A stretch of DNA of 64,000 nucleotides from Arenibacter sp. ARW7G5Y1. GTDB taxonomy: Bacteria > Bacteroidota > Bacteroidia > Flavobacteriales > Flavobacteriaceae. Positions 9,503-17,987 of the stretch are shown here, piece by piece. Every line of letters begins with the position of its first letter. The first letter of the stretch is position 1. Location: assembly GCF_003201775.1 (NCBI RefSeq), contig NZ_QJJZ01000013.1:115923-179922 (forward strand), written 5' to 3'. The notes under the pieces are model-generated. The model made no database searches and was not told the origin of the DNA. It was given only the letters and a program-made list of their open reading frames with translations. The position numbers were made by a program, and so were the translations under genes.

Positions 9503-10456
9503 TTAAAACAGCTCTTTGGCAATGGCCTCGATATTATCGGATTTTCCCATGGAATAATAGTGCAATACAGGAACCCCTGCCGCTTTCAGCTCCTTGGACT
9601 GCTGAATGGCCCACTCAATTCCTACCTGTCTCACATCTGCATTATTTGAACAATCATCTACAGCATCTATCAAATCCTGTGGCAAGTCTATCTTAAAGAC
9701 CTGTGGCAATAATTGCAAATGTCGCTTTACGGCAATGGGCTTAATCCCGGGTATAATAGGTACATTAATACCCATTTTCTTCGCAGCTTCCACAAACTCA
9801 AAAAATTTCTGATTATCAAAAAACATTTGGGTTACTACGTAGTCGGCCCCAGCCTCCACCTTTTCCTGCAATCGTCTTAAATCCGTAGTCAAGGATGGTG
9901 CTTCCAAATGCTTTTCAGGGTATCCGGCTACGCCAATGCAAAAATCGGCACTGTGAACGGTCTCTACCTTATCGTGTAAATAATTGCCGTGATTTAAGGC
10001 GTGAATCTGTTTTACCAGCTCCGAAGCATAGGCATGTCCACCTTGGGTGGGATTAAAATACTGCTCCTCTTTCCGCGCATCCCCCCGAAGTGCCATCACA
10101 TTTTGGATACCCAAATATTGACAATCGACCAGTACATATTCGGTTTCCTCCTTGGTGAAACCACCACAGAGCACATGAGGTACGGTATCAACTCCATATT
10201 TGTGCTGAATTGAGGCACAAATACCCACAGTTCCAGGTCTCATACGGGTCAACCTTTTATCCAACAACCCGTTCCTATCTATGTACACATACTCTTCCCG
10301 AGAAGTAGTAACGTCAATGAAGGGCGGTTTAAACTCCATCAAGGGATCTATATTGTTATATAATTCCTGTATACTTCTACCTTTGACCGGCGGTATGATC
10401 TCGAAGGAAAACAATGTCTTACCATCCGCTTTTTTTATGTGTTCCGTTACTTTCAT
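9503..10456 (-). CDS. metF: Methylenetetrahydrofolate reductase
   Basis: A 317-residue TIM-barrel flavoenzyme, close to E. coli MetF (296). It starts with KTLFSFEIIPPVKG, the conserved strand holding the catalytic Glu. Further on come VDVTTSREEY-like and LRGDARKEE, and a conserved QMFFDNQKFFEFV late strand (TDYVVTQMFFDN pattern). The enzyme makes 5-methyltetrahydrofolate for MetH. It is the last gene of the methionine group on this strand, separated from the metH C-terminal gene by 333 bases with repeats. A strong Shine-Dalgarno sequence precedes it. Confidence 0.95.
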   Translation of the reverse strand: MKVTEHIKKADGKTLFSFEIIPPVKGRSIQELYNNIDPLMEFKPPFIDVTTSREEYVYIDRNGLLDKRLTRMRPGTVGICASIQHKYGVDTVPHVLCGGFTKEETEYVLVDCQYLGIQNVMALRGDARKEEQYFNPTQGGHAYASELVKQIHALNHGNYLHDKVETVHSADFCIGVAGYPEKHLEAPSLTTDLRRLQEKVEAGADYVVTQMFFDNQKFFEFVEAAKKMGINVPIIPGIKPIAVKRHLQLLPQVFKIDLPQDLIDAVDDCSNNADVRQVGIEWAIQQSKELKAAGVPVLHYYSMGKSDNIEAIAKELF

Positions 10457-10463
10457 AATTTCT

Positions 10464-10470
10464 CCTCCTT
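10464..10470 (-). promoter_or_regulatory. Strong Shine-Dalgarno site of metF with an adjacent hairpin
   Basis: The minus strand carries AAGGAGG exactly 7 bases before the metF ATG. That is close to the ideal, while most genes in this window, as usual for Bacteroidota, have no such site. Directly upstream (10472-10489) a 7-bp hairpin CCTTTTC-TTTG-GGAAAGG can form next to it. The site fixes the metF start. Confidence 0.7.
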
Positions 10471-10731
10471 TCCTTTCCCAAAGAAAAGGCCTATTAGCTA
10501 TTATATTATTTATTACCCTCTACAAGGGTTGTTCCCATTTATTATTCCTTTCTGTTATGGCAGCCCCCAAACACTCCTTTCAGTAGGTTTGTGGCCGGGC
10601 TATCCACTTAATTTTTTTATGCCAAAGTCATAAAAAAGATATCGCTCCTATCCCTGCTGCAAAGACTATCCCTCTCCGTGTATATAGGAATCAAAGTCCA
10701 ATTGCAATACTATATTTCTTTTCGAGACCGA

Positions 10732-10782
10732 GACCTACAAGGTTTTAAAACCTTGCAGGTCGCTGAAAAAATCTTGCAGGTC
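10732..10782. repeat. Intergenic inverted repeat (GACCTRCAAGGTTTT family)
   Basis: The gap 10457-10789 between metF and the metH C-terminal gene has no gene. It holds a 30-bp near-perfect palindrome at 10732-10761 with 15-bp arms (GACCTACAAGGTTTT and its complement, one mismatch), followed at 10772-10782 by a lone half-arm TCTTGCAGGTC. I recall this as a dispersed intergenic repeat type in Bacteroidota. It could also stop transcription after metH on the minus strand, though there is no clean T-run. Confidence 0.65.
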
Positions 10783-10789
10783 CAGGTCC

Positions 10790-13504
10790 TTAATCATCCG
10801 CAATATTAGGTGCCAACCATCGGGTGGCCTCCTCCATTGGAATTCCTTTCCTCGCTGCAAAATCGGCCACTTGGTCTTCCTTTATTTTGCCTACCCCGAA
10901 ATACCGCGCTTCGGAATTCCCAAAATAATATCCACTTACACTGGCAGCGGGCCACATGGCCAAACTATCCGTCAACTCCACCCCTATTTTTTCCTTCACT
11001 TCCAGTAATTTCCACAACGTCAACTTTTCCAAATGGTCAGGACAAGCCGGATAACCAGGTGCAGGCCTAATGCCTATATAGGATTCCTTGATCAGTTCCT
11101 CATTGCTTAAGCCCTCATTGGCAGCATATCCCCAGTGATTGATCCGTACTTCCTTGTGTAAGTATTCCGCAAAAGCCTCCGCAAATCTATCTGCCAATGC
11201 CTTGACCATTATACTGTTATAGTCGTCCAAATTTTTGCGATAACCGTCTGCCAATTCATCCGTACCAAAGCCCGTGGAAACACAGAAGCAGCCTATATAA
11301 TCTTGCAAACCACTTTCTTTAGGGGCTATAAAATCGGATAGCGCAAAATTAGGTTTCCCCACATATTTTTTAGACTGCTGCCTTAAAGTCCTAAAAACAA
11401 ACTCCTTCCCATTATGGGTAAGGGCTATATCATCATCATTAATGGTATTAGCAGGAAACAGTCCAAAAATAGCCTTTGCTTGAAAAAGTTTGCCATCCAA
11501 AATCTTCTTCATCATTTCCTTGGCATCTGCAAAAAGTTCGGTGGCCTGTTTGCCTACGACCCCATCGTTCAAAATATCCGGGTACTTGCCATGCAGTTCC
11601 CAACTTCTAAAGAAGGGGGACCAATCAATATAAGGCACCAATTCCCTCAGATCAAAATCCTCGAGTATTTGGATACCCAAGGACTTGGGCTCTACAATTA
11701 CAGCCTTTGACCAATCCAATTGATATTTATTTTTTCGGGCCTCCCCAAGGGTTAAATACTCCTTGCGCTTGCCCCTATTCAGGAATTTCTGTCTAAAGTC
11801 GGCATAATCCAATTTAATGCCTTCCTTATATTTATTGGACGATTCCTTCTGTAGAAGGTCCCCCACTACCGTCACTGCCCTGGAAGCATCATTTACGTGC
11901 ACCACCGCACTTTTGTACTGAGGGTCTATCTTGACCGCGGTATGCGCCTTACTGGTGGTGGCCCCACCAATGAGCAAGGGAACCGTGAAATTTTGCCGCT
12001 CCATTTCCTTGGCCAAAAAAACCATTTCATCCAAAGAAGGGGTAATGAGTCCGCTAAGGCCAATGATATCCACATTCTCTTCCTTGGCGGCATTAATTAT
12101 CTTTTCTGGGGGGACCATGACTCCCAAATCCACGATCTCGTAATTGTTACAGGCAAGGACCACACTTACAATATTTTTTCCAATATCGTGTACGTCTCCT
12201 TTTACGGTCGCCATTAGTATTTTTCCTGCCGATGAGCTGCTACCTTCGGGTAGTGGATTTTTAAGCTTTTCCTCTTCAATATAGGGCAATAGATAGGCCA
12301 CTGCCTTTTTCATGACCCTGGCAGATTTTACCACTTGGGGCAGGAACATTTTACCACTTTGAAAAAGATCCCCCACCACGTTCATTCCGGTCATCAAGTG
12401 TCCCTCGATCACCTCTATTGGTGCTTTTACACTTAATCGGGCCTCTTCAACATCCTCTACAATATATTGATCTATTCCCTTCACCAAGGCACGGGTAATC
12501 CTATTTTGCAAGGGTTCTTCCCTCCAGGTAAGGTCTATTTTATTTTCCTTTTCCTTACCAATTACGGTTTCCGCAAATTCCAATAATCGCTCCGTAGCGT
12601 CTTCCCTTCGGTTGAGGATTACATCCTCCACATGTTCCAATAGGTCCTTTGGAATATCATCATACACCTCCAACATACTAGGGTTTACAATTCCCATATT
12701 CATACCCGCCTTTATGGCATGATAAAGAAACACGGAGTGCATTGCCTCCCGTACCGGGTTATTGCCCCTAAAGCTGAAGGATACATTACTTACCCCACCA
12801 CTAACACTACAAAAAGGCAGATTTTCCTTTACCCATGCGGTAGCCTTTATAAAGTCGAGCGCATTTAACTTATGCTCGTCCATACCAGTAGCTACGGGAA
12901 ATATGTTCAGATCAAAAATAATATCCTCTGGGGGGAACCCTACTTTATTCACCAGAATATCATAGGATCGTTGGGTAATTTCCAGTCGCCTTTCGTAATT
13001 ATCGGCCTGCCCTACCTCATCAAAGGCCATAACAATGACCGCAGCACCATAACGCCTAATTAATTTGGCATGCTTAACAAACTCTTCCTCCCCTTCTTTT
13101 AAACTTATGGAATTCACCACACATTTTCCCTGAACTACCTGTAGGCCCGCCTCTATTATCTCCCATTTAGAGCTATCTATCATGATAGGGACCCTGGCAA
13201 TATCAGGTTCGGCCACGATAAGGTTCAAGAACTTTACCATAACCTCCTTTCCATCAATAAGACCATCGTCCATATTAACATCAATGATCTGCGCGCCGCC
13301 TTCCACTTGTTCCCGTGCTATATCCAAGGCTTCCTCAAACTTCTCCTCCTTGATCAATCGCAGGAATTTTTTGGAACCTGCCACATTGGTACGCTCCCCT
13401 ACATTTACAAAATTGCTTTCGGGAGTTATCACCAAAGGTTCCAAACCCGAGAGTTTCAAAAACCGTTTTGTACTATGTTCTTCCTTATCCGTAGTATTGC
13501 TCAT
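10790..13504 (-). CDS. metH: Cobalamin-dependent methionine synthase, C-terminal part (pterin, B12 and activation domains)
   Basis: A 904-residue protein that lacks the homocysteine-binding module. It begins with the pterin-binding barrel (about 15-280: [16 protein letters not shown] and [17 protein letters not shown]). The helical cap follows, then the B12-binding domain (about 410-545) with the cobalt-ligand motif DVHDIGKN near residue 436. The SAM-dependent reactivation domain (about 570-900) carries [12 protein letters not shown] near residue 818. The missing N-terminal module is encoded by the separate gene 14477-15496, so the two products must work together. A threonine dehydratase gene lies between the halves. 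Expression is likely under the SAM-I riboswitch at 15738-15839 through read-through. Confidence 0.95.
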   Translation of the reverse strand: MSNTTDKEEHSTKRFLKLSGLEPLVITPESNFVNVGERTNVAGSKKFLRLIKEEKFEEALDIAREQVEGGAQIIDVNMDDGLIDGKEVMVKFLNLIVAEPDIARVPIMIDSSKWEIIEAGLQVVQGKCVVNSISLKEGEEEFVKHAKLIRRYGAAVIVMAFDEVGQADNYERRLEITQRSYDILVNKVGFPPEDIIFDLNIFPVATGMDEHKLNALDFIKATAWVKENLPFCSVSGGVSNVSFSFRGNNPVREAMHSVFLYHAIKAGMNMGIVNPSMLEVYDDIPKDLLEHVEDVILNRREDATERLLEFAETVIGKEKENKIDLTWREEPLQNRITRALVKGIDQYIVEDVEEARLSVKAPIEVIEGHLMTGMNVVGDLFQSGKMFLPQVVKSARVMKKAVAYLLPYIEEEKLKNPLPEGSSSSAGKILMATVKGDVHDIGKNIVSVVLACNNYEIVDLGVMVPPEKIINAAKEENVDIIGLSGLITPSLDEMVFLAKEMERQNFTVPLLIGGATTSKAHTAVKIDPQYKSAVVHVNDASRAVTVVGDLLQKESSNKYKEGIKLDYADFRQKFLNRGKRKEYLTLGEARKNKYQLDWSKAVIVEPKSLGIQILEDFDLRELVPYIDWSPFFRSWELHGKYPDILNDGVVGKQATELFADAKEMMKKILDGKLFQAKAIFGLFPANTINDDDIALTHNGKEFVFRTLRQQSKKYVGKPNFALSDFIAPKESGLQDYIGCFCVSTGFGTDELADGYRKNLDDYNSIMVKALADRFAEAFAEYLHKEVRINHWGYAANEGLSNEELIKESYIGIRPAPGYPACPDHLEKLTLWKLLEVKEKIGVELTDSLAMWPAASVSGYYFGNSEARYFGVGKIKEDQVADFAARKGIPMEEATRWLAPNIADD

Positions 13505-13545
13505 TATTTATATATTGACCTCGAAAAAAACACCTAAATGTGTCC

Positions 13546-14487
13546 TTAAAATGGCAAATTTGATAGTTCCACATTGCCTCCCGAGAGGATGATTCCTATT
13601 TTTTTATTCCTATATTTTTCTCTTTCCTTCAACAAGCCCGCAAATGGCACTGCACTGGAAGGTTCAATTACCAGTTTCATTCGCTCCCAGATTAATTTCA
13701 TGGCAGCGACAATCCCATCCTCTTCCACTCTAATAATATCGGAGACCAATTCTTTGATAATTGGAAAATTTATATCCCCTAAGTTCGTTTTAAGTCCATC
13801 CGCAACGGTATCCGTCGTAATATTATATTCTATTTCCCCACTTTTCAAAGCCCTATAAGCATCATCCACCTCCCTTGGCTCAGCTCCTACAACTACACAA
13901 TTGGTCCCCAAATAATGGGCTGCCAATGCCGTTCCCGCTATGAGTCCACCTCCCCCCACTGGAGTCATAATAAACTCCAAATCAGGATGGTCCTGCAAAA
14001 GTTCCAAGGCCGCCGTACCTTGCCCTACTATTACATTCAAGTCGTTGGACGGGTGTAAAAAAACTGCCCCTTCTTCTTCCACGATGGCGGCCGCGGATTT
14101 TTCCCTGGCCTCCAAGGTAGGCTCTGAAATAGTGACCAGCCCTCCATAAGCCTTCACTGCCATTGTCTTTACGGCCGGGGCACTGGAGGGCATTACTATA
14201 TAGGCTTTTACCCCTAATTTTTTTGCCGCCAAAGCTAGGGCCTGACCAAAATTTCCAGAGGAATGGGTTACCACTCCTGCCTTTTTCTGGGTCTCACTTA
14301 ATTGCTGTACGGCATTAATGGCTCCCCGCATTTTAAATGCTCCCATTTTTTGAAGGTTCTCACATTTAAAGAAAACCTCCGCCCCTGATAATTCGTTCAA
14401 CAGACGGGAGGTAAGCACCGGTGTTCTATGTACAAAGGGTGCAACCCTATCTCCTGCCTCAAGAACAATCTGCCTGCTAGGTATCAT
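13546..14487 (-). CDS. Threonine/serine dehydratase (PLP fold-type II)
   Basis: A 313-residue PLP enzyme without the regulatory ACT domain, the size of catabolic threonine dehydratase or serine racemase. The PLP lysine is in [15 protein letters not shown], near residue 52. [16 protein letters not shown] is the substrate/phosphate loop. The glycine cluster [11 protein letters not shown] binds the cofactor phosphate. The reaction would be L-threonine to 2-oxobutyrate or L-serine to pyruvate, and racemase activity cannot be excluded. Its ATG overlaps the end of the metH N-terminal gene by 11 bases and it is 41 bases from the other metH half, so it is surely in the same transcript. Why it sits between the two parts of methionine synthase is not evident. 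Confidence 0.9.
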   Translation of the reverse strand: MIPSRQIVLEAGDRVAPFVHRTPVLTSRLLNELSGAEVFFKCENLQKMGAFKMRGAINAVQQLSETQKKAGVVTHSSGNFGQALALAAKKLGVKAYIVMPSSAPAVKTMAVKAYGGLVTISEPTLEAREKSAAAIVEEEGAVFLHPSNDLNVIVGQGTAALELLQDHPDLEFIMTPVGGGGLIAGTALAAHYLGTNCVVVGAEPREVDDAYRALKSGEIEYNITTDTVADGLKTNLGDINFPIIKELVSDIIRVEEDGIVAAMKLIWERMKLVIEPSSAVPFAGLLKEREKYRNKKIGIILSGGNVELSNLPF

Positions 14488-15496
14488 GCTTATGTGCTTC
14501 TAAGGTATTTAGAATTCTAGGGGAATAGTCTTTAACCACATCGGCCATTGCCTTGATATGTTCTGGCGTAGTCCCGCAACATCCACCAACTATATTTACC
14601 AAACCCTTTTCGGCATATTCCTTGATTTGGGCAGCCATTTCCTCCGGGGTTTCGTCATACTCCCCAAAAGCATTTGGCAATCCGGCATTTGGGTGCGCAG
14701 ATACGGCATGTTCGGTCTTGGCCGATAGTACCTCCAAATGGGGAACCAACTGGCTAGCTCCCAAGGCACAATTGAAACCTACGGACAATATAGGTATATG
14801 GCTTATGGAAATCAAAAAGGCTTCCGCGGTTTGGCCGGACAGGGTCCTACCCGAAGCATCGGTTATAGTACCGCTCACCATAATTGGAACCTCCATATTC
14901 CGCTCTTCCTTTACCTCTTCAATAGCAAATAATGCAGCCTTGGCGTTTAAGGTATCAAAGATAGTCTCTACCAGTAAAATATCCACTCCCCCATCCAAGA
15001 GAGCCTCTACCTGTTGCTTGTAGGCCAACCTTAACTCATCAAAGGAAACTCCCCTAAAACCAGGATCGTTCACATCTGGCGACATACTGGCCGTTTTATT
15101 GGTTGGCCCAATACTCCCCGCAACAAAACGTGGCTTATTAGGTTCCTTGGCCGTAAATTCATCGGCAACAGCCTTCGCTATTTTAGCCGATTCATAATTT
15201 AATTCGTAGACCAAATCTTCCATATGATAGTCTGCCATGGCAATAGTTGTACCCGAAAAAGTATTGGTTTCCACAATATCGGCCCCTGCTGCAAAATACA
15301 GTCGGTGCACCTCGGCTATAGCCTCTGGCTGGGTAAGGGACAATAGGTCATTATTTCCCTGTAAGGGGTGTTCCCAATCCTTGAATCGTTCCCCCCTAAA
15401 ATCTTCCTCGGTAAACTTATGCCTTTGTAGCATAGTTCCCATGGCACCATCCAACACCAAAATCCTTTCCTTAAGTACGTCCTGAATATTTTTCAT
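14477..15496 (-). CDS. metH: Homocysteine S-methyltransferase module of methionine synthase (separate N-terminal subunit)
   Basis: I place the start at the ATG giving [20 protein letters not shown]; the 36 codons upstream in frame are leader sequence. The 339 residues form the homocysteine-binding barrel of Met[15 protein letters not shown] is the conserved first strand. The three zinc cysteines are in VGFNCALG (near residue 243) and [10 protein letters not shown] (near residues 306-307). The protein corresponds to the first third of E. coli MetH and has no pterin or B12 domain; these are encoded at 10790-13504. The gene follows a SAM-I riboswitch, with a long leader of about 240 bases. Confidence 0.93.
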   Translation of the reverse strand: MKNIQDVLKERILVLDGAMGTMLQRHKFTEEDFRGERFKDWEHPLQGNNDLLSLTQPEAIAEVHRLYFAAGADIVETNTFSGTTIAMADYHMEDLVYELNYESAKIAKAVADEFTAKEPNKPRFVAGSIGPTNKTASMSPDVNDPGFRGVSFDELRLAYKQQVEALLDGGVDILLVETIFDTLNAKAALFAIEEVKEERNMEVPIMVSGTITDASGRTLSGQTAEAFLISISHIPILSVGFNCALGASQLVPHLEVLSAKTEHAVSAHPNAGLPNAFGEYDETPEEMAAQIKEYAEKGLVNIVGGCCGTTPEHIKAMADVVKDYSPRILNTLEAHKHDT

Positions 15497-15601
15497 ATTA
15501 CTTTTCAAAAATGTTCGATCCCAAAGACCAAACCAAGATACCATCACAAATGGCCCTAAACGATTTGGGACCACAAAATTAGAAAATTGACACCCGAAAA
15601 A

Positions 15602-15636
15602 CAAAGTATAACAACCCGGTTGTCGGTATCAAAAAA
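15602..15636 (-). promoter_or_regulatory. Possible second promoter of metH, downstream of the riboswitch
   Basis: On the minus strand, TTTTTTG (complement of 15630-15636), a 19-base spacer and TATACTTTG (complement of 15602-15610) resemble the Bacteroidota -33 TTTG and -7 TAnnTTTG elements, with TA shifted by one base. A transcript would start near 15595, about 100 bases before the metH N-terminal ATG, and would not contain the SAM-I riboswitch. It is a sequence match only. Confidence 0.4.
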
Positions 15637-15737
15637 ATTAATAAAATCAAGTAAGGAAAAGTTTCGGACCTGTGTCTTTCTTTATGTTATCTATTCCCAA
15701 ATGAAATTCTAGATAAATAGAATAAAACATAGGATTA

Positions 15738-15839
15738 GAACGTAGCACCTTCTTATTCTTCCCGATGGTTACCGATTAAGAAAAAGGGTTGCTAAGGCTT
15801 CACTGGGTCTAGTCCCTCCACCTTTCTTGATAACGTTTC
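15738..15839 (-). ncRNA. SAM-I (S-box) riboswitch upstream of the metH operon
   Basis: The minus strand shows all core S-box blocks in order: TTATCAAGAAAGGTGGAGGG, a short hairpin, then GAAGCCTTAGCAACC, a variable P3/P4 region, and AAGGTGCTA closing the junction. P1 can form between GAAACG and CGTTC at the two ends, with one bulged A. It lies about 240 bases before the metH N-terminal gene. SAM-I RNAs bind S-adenosylmethionine and lower expression of methionine genes when SAM is high. No obvious intrinsic terminator follows in the leader, so the mode of output is unclear. The other parts of the 15497-16007 gap are the two putative promoters and one inverted repeat. Confidence 0.95.
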
Positions 15840-15860
15840 AAATTGATAATGAACTAACTG

Positions 15861-15891
15861 CAAAGTAACGCATCAGTGCCCTTAAAAACAA
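15861..15891 (-). promoter_or_regulatory. Putative promoter of the SAM-I riboswitch/metH transcript
   Basis: The minus strand has TTG at 15889-15891, a spacer of about 21 bases and TTACTTTG ending at 15861, a near match to the -7 element TAnnTTTG. Transcription would start about 15 bases before the riboswitch P1 stem, which fits a leader that opens with the aptamer. Confidence 0.5.
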
Positions 15892-15956
15892 GGAAACATT
15901 ACTTTATTTTACGACTCCCGAAAATTCAATTTCAGGGAAATTATGATAAAACGAAA

Positions 15957-15982
15957 CCTGCCAGATTTCAAGACCTGGCAGG
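15957..15982 (-). terminator. Inverted repeat after the ferredoxin reductase gene, probable terminator of the cys operon
   Basis: The arms CCTGCCAG and CTGGCAGG (8 bp, 10-base loop) lie 25 bases after the reductase stop codon. On the minus strand they are followed by TTTCGTTTTAT. The U-tract is interrupted, so it may be a moderate terminator or one of the dispersed CCTGCCAG-type repeats of this group. Confidence 0.6.
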
Positions 15983-16007
15983 CTAAAAGTTTGATCCCAA
16001 TTGGGGA

Positions 16008-17072
16008 TTAGGCCAAAATACTTTGAACTACTTCTTTTTTTGCTTCCTTCTTGCTACCATCAAATCCTTCTACCCCTCCTACAGTGGTATATTTCATTAC
16101 ATAACGCTTTCCAGGGTTGATCAACTGGTAGGCACTTTGGCACATCACAGCCGCTTCATGGAACCCGGACAATATTAGTTTAAGCTTTCCTGGGTAGGTG
16201 TTTACATCCCCAATGGCATAAACCCCTGGGATATTTGTCTGATAATCATAGGCATTGTTTACCTTAATGGCATTTTTTTCTATTTCAAGTCCCCAATCGC
16301 CAATGGGCCCTAATTTTGGGGAAAGTCCGAACAATGGAATAAAATTATCCGCTTCCACATAGCTTTCGCCTTTGGCCTCATCATTGTGTTTTACCACAAC
16401 GGCTTCCAAATTATCGTCTCCGTACAGTTTAACCACCTCGGCTTCGGTAAATAACTTGATCTTACCTTGTTTGGCCAAGTCAGCAGCTTTTTCCACAGAA
16501 TCCAGGGCTCCCCTAAATTCATTTCTTCTGTGCACCAAAGACACCTCAGCAGCCACATCGGAAAGGAATATTGCCCAATCCAAGGCCGAATCCCCTCCTC
16601 CGGAGATTACTACTTTTTTATCCCTATATACTTCTGGATCCTTTATAATGTATGCCACTCCCTTGTCCTCAAAATCGGCCAAATTGGGGATCAAAGGTTT
16701 TCTAGGTTCAAAAGAGCCCAATCCTCCGGCAATAACTACCACCGGAGCATGGTGTTTTGTTCCTTTATTAGTAGTTACCACAAAAGAACCATCTTCCAAC
16801 TTATCCAAAGTCTCAGCTCTCTCGCCCAAAGTAAACCCAGGTTCGAAAGGTTGTATTTGCTGCATCAGATTCTTTACCAAATCCCCAGCAAGAATTTCCG
16901 GAAATGCCGGAATATCGTATATAGGTTTCTTAGGATAAATTTCAGAACATTGACCCCCGGGTTGAGGCAGGGCATCAATAAGATGCGTCTTCAATTTCAA
17001 CAATCCCGCTTCAAAAACTGTGAACAATCCTGTTGGACCCGCTCCAATAATAAGTATATCTGTCTTTATCAT
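16008..17072 (-). CDS. Ferredoxin-NADP+ reductase, thioredoxin-reductase-like type
   Basis: A 354-residue flavoprotein: FAD motif IIGAGPTGLFTVFEAGLLKL at residues 6-25, NADPH motif VVISGGGDSALDWA near residue 155, and the late FAD motif GVYAIGDVNTYPG near residue 287. It lacks the redox-active CxxC of thioredoxin reductase, which together with the length indicates the YumC-type ferredoxin reductase family. As the last gene of the sulfate-assimilation operon it probably passes electrons from NADPH to a ferredoxin that serves the sulfite reductase. It follows cobA after 76 bases. In related genomes I would expect a precorrin-2 dehydrogenase gene between cobA and this gene; it is absent here. 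Confidence 0.88.
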   Translation of the reverse strand: MIKTDILIIGAGPTGLFTVFEAGLLKLKTHLIDALPQPGGQCSEIYPKKPIYDIPAFPEILAGDLVKNLMQQIQPFEPGFTLGERAETLDKLEDGSFVVTTNKGTKHHAPVVVIAGGLGSFEPRKPLIPNLADFEDKGVAYIIKDPEVYRDKKVVISGGGDSALDWAIFLSDVAAEVSLVHRRNEFRGALDSVEKAADLAKQGKIKLFTEAEVVKLYGDDNLEAVVVKHNDEAKGESYVEADNFIPLFGLSPKLGPIGDWGLEIEKNAIKVNNAYDYQTNIPGVYAIGDVNTYPGKLKLILSGFHEAAVMCQSAYQLINPGKRYVMKYTTVGGVEGFDGSKKEAKKEVVQSILA

Positions 17073-17148
17073 ACTACTTTGATTAATTCCTATTTAATTA
17101 TGACATCCATTAGGGCTTAGGCCCCTTCCTTTGAATGTCTCTCTTTAT

Positions 17149-17985
17149 CTATTGTGCCACCACTTCGTGGCTCTTTAATATTTCGTTAAAATTTAATATG
17201 GCAGCCCTATGGCTTACCACCTCTCCAATAATGATAATGGCTGGATTGCTTAATTGTTCCTTAACCACTATTTCCTCAATTGAACCTATAGTCCCAATAC
17301 CAACCTTTTCGTCTTCCCGGGTACCATTCTGTATTATAGCGATGGGTGTTGCAGATTTTCCTTCCTTCTGGAACAGCCCAACTATCTCCGAAAGTTTGCC
17401 CATCCCCATAAGTATAACGATAGTGGCATTGGATTTGGCCGCCAAGGCAACATCTGCGGATAATTTATGATCCTTTGTTGTTCCCGTAATTACCCAAAAA
17501 CTCTCTGAAGCACCCCTTTTGGTTACCGGTATGTTTTGGGAAGCCGGTACGGCCACCGAAGAGGAGATACCCGGAACCATGGCCACCTCTAGACCTTTAC
17601 TGGCTGCATATTCCATTTCCTCCGCCCCTCGGCCAAAAACAAAGGGATCACCTCCCTTTAATCTTACAACGTGACCGTGGGTTTTGGCCCTACTAACAAT
17701 GAGGTCATTTATCTGTTCCTGTTGATAGGCATAGCACCCTTTCCTTTTGCCAACAAAAATATGTTCCGCATTAGGCGCGTAATTCAATAGGGAAACATCC
17801 ACCAGGGCATCGTACAATACTACATCGGCCGCCTGCAAGGCCTTTATGGCCTTAAGCGTAATCAACTCCACATCACCAGGCCCAGCACCAACGACGGTCA
17901 ACTGTCCATGGCCCATGGGTACCTGATGGGAAGCAGGAATTCCCACTGTGGTGTCAAGGTGAATATTATCTTTCTTACCGATCAT
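17149..17985 (-). CDS. cobA: Uroporphyrinogen-III C-methyltransferase
   Basis: A 278-residue SUMT enzyme that uses two SAM molecules to make precorrin-2, the first committed step to siroheme. The tetrapyrrole methylase hallmarks are present: LTVVGAGPGDVELITLKA near residue 29, VLYDALVD, VRLKGGDPFVFGRG near residue 107 and PGISSSVAVPA. There is an N-terminal extension of about 28 residues before the first strand. It is the monofunctional form without CysG dehydrogenase/ferrochelatase domains. The gene starts 2 bases after the sulfite reductase stop, so it is surely co-transcribed with the enzyme that needs its product as prosthetic group. Confidence 0.95.
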   Translation of the reverse strand: MIGKKDNIHLDTTVGIPASHQVPMGHGQLTVVGAGPGDVELITLKAIKALQAADVVLYDALVDVSLLNYAPNAEHIFVGKRKGCYAYQQEQINDLIVSRAKTHGHVVRLKGGDPFVFGRGAEEMEYAASKGLEVAMVPGISSSVAVPASQNIPVTKRGASESFWVITGTTKDHKLSADVALAAKSNATIVILMGMGKLSEIVGLFQKEGKSATPIAIIQNGTREDEKVGIGTIGSIEEIVVKEQLSNPAIIIIGEVVSHRAAILNFNEILKSHEVVAQ

Positions 17986-17987
17986 TA

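Noticed and set aside
10790..15496. Split metH as a frameshift artefact
   Set aside because: The two parts end and start at a domain boundary, have their own starts, and a complete unrelated gene lies between them.
16467..17120. Long plus-strand open frame (217 codons) opposite the ferredoxin reductase gene
   Set aside because: It is antisense to a gene with clear FAD/NADPH motifs, and its own translation has no recognisable family or domain. A second antisense frame (16372-16938) overlaps it in another phase, as expected for shadows.
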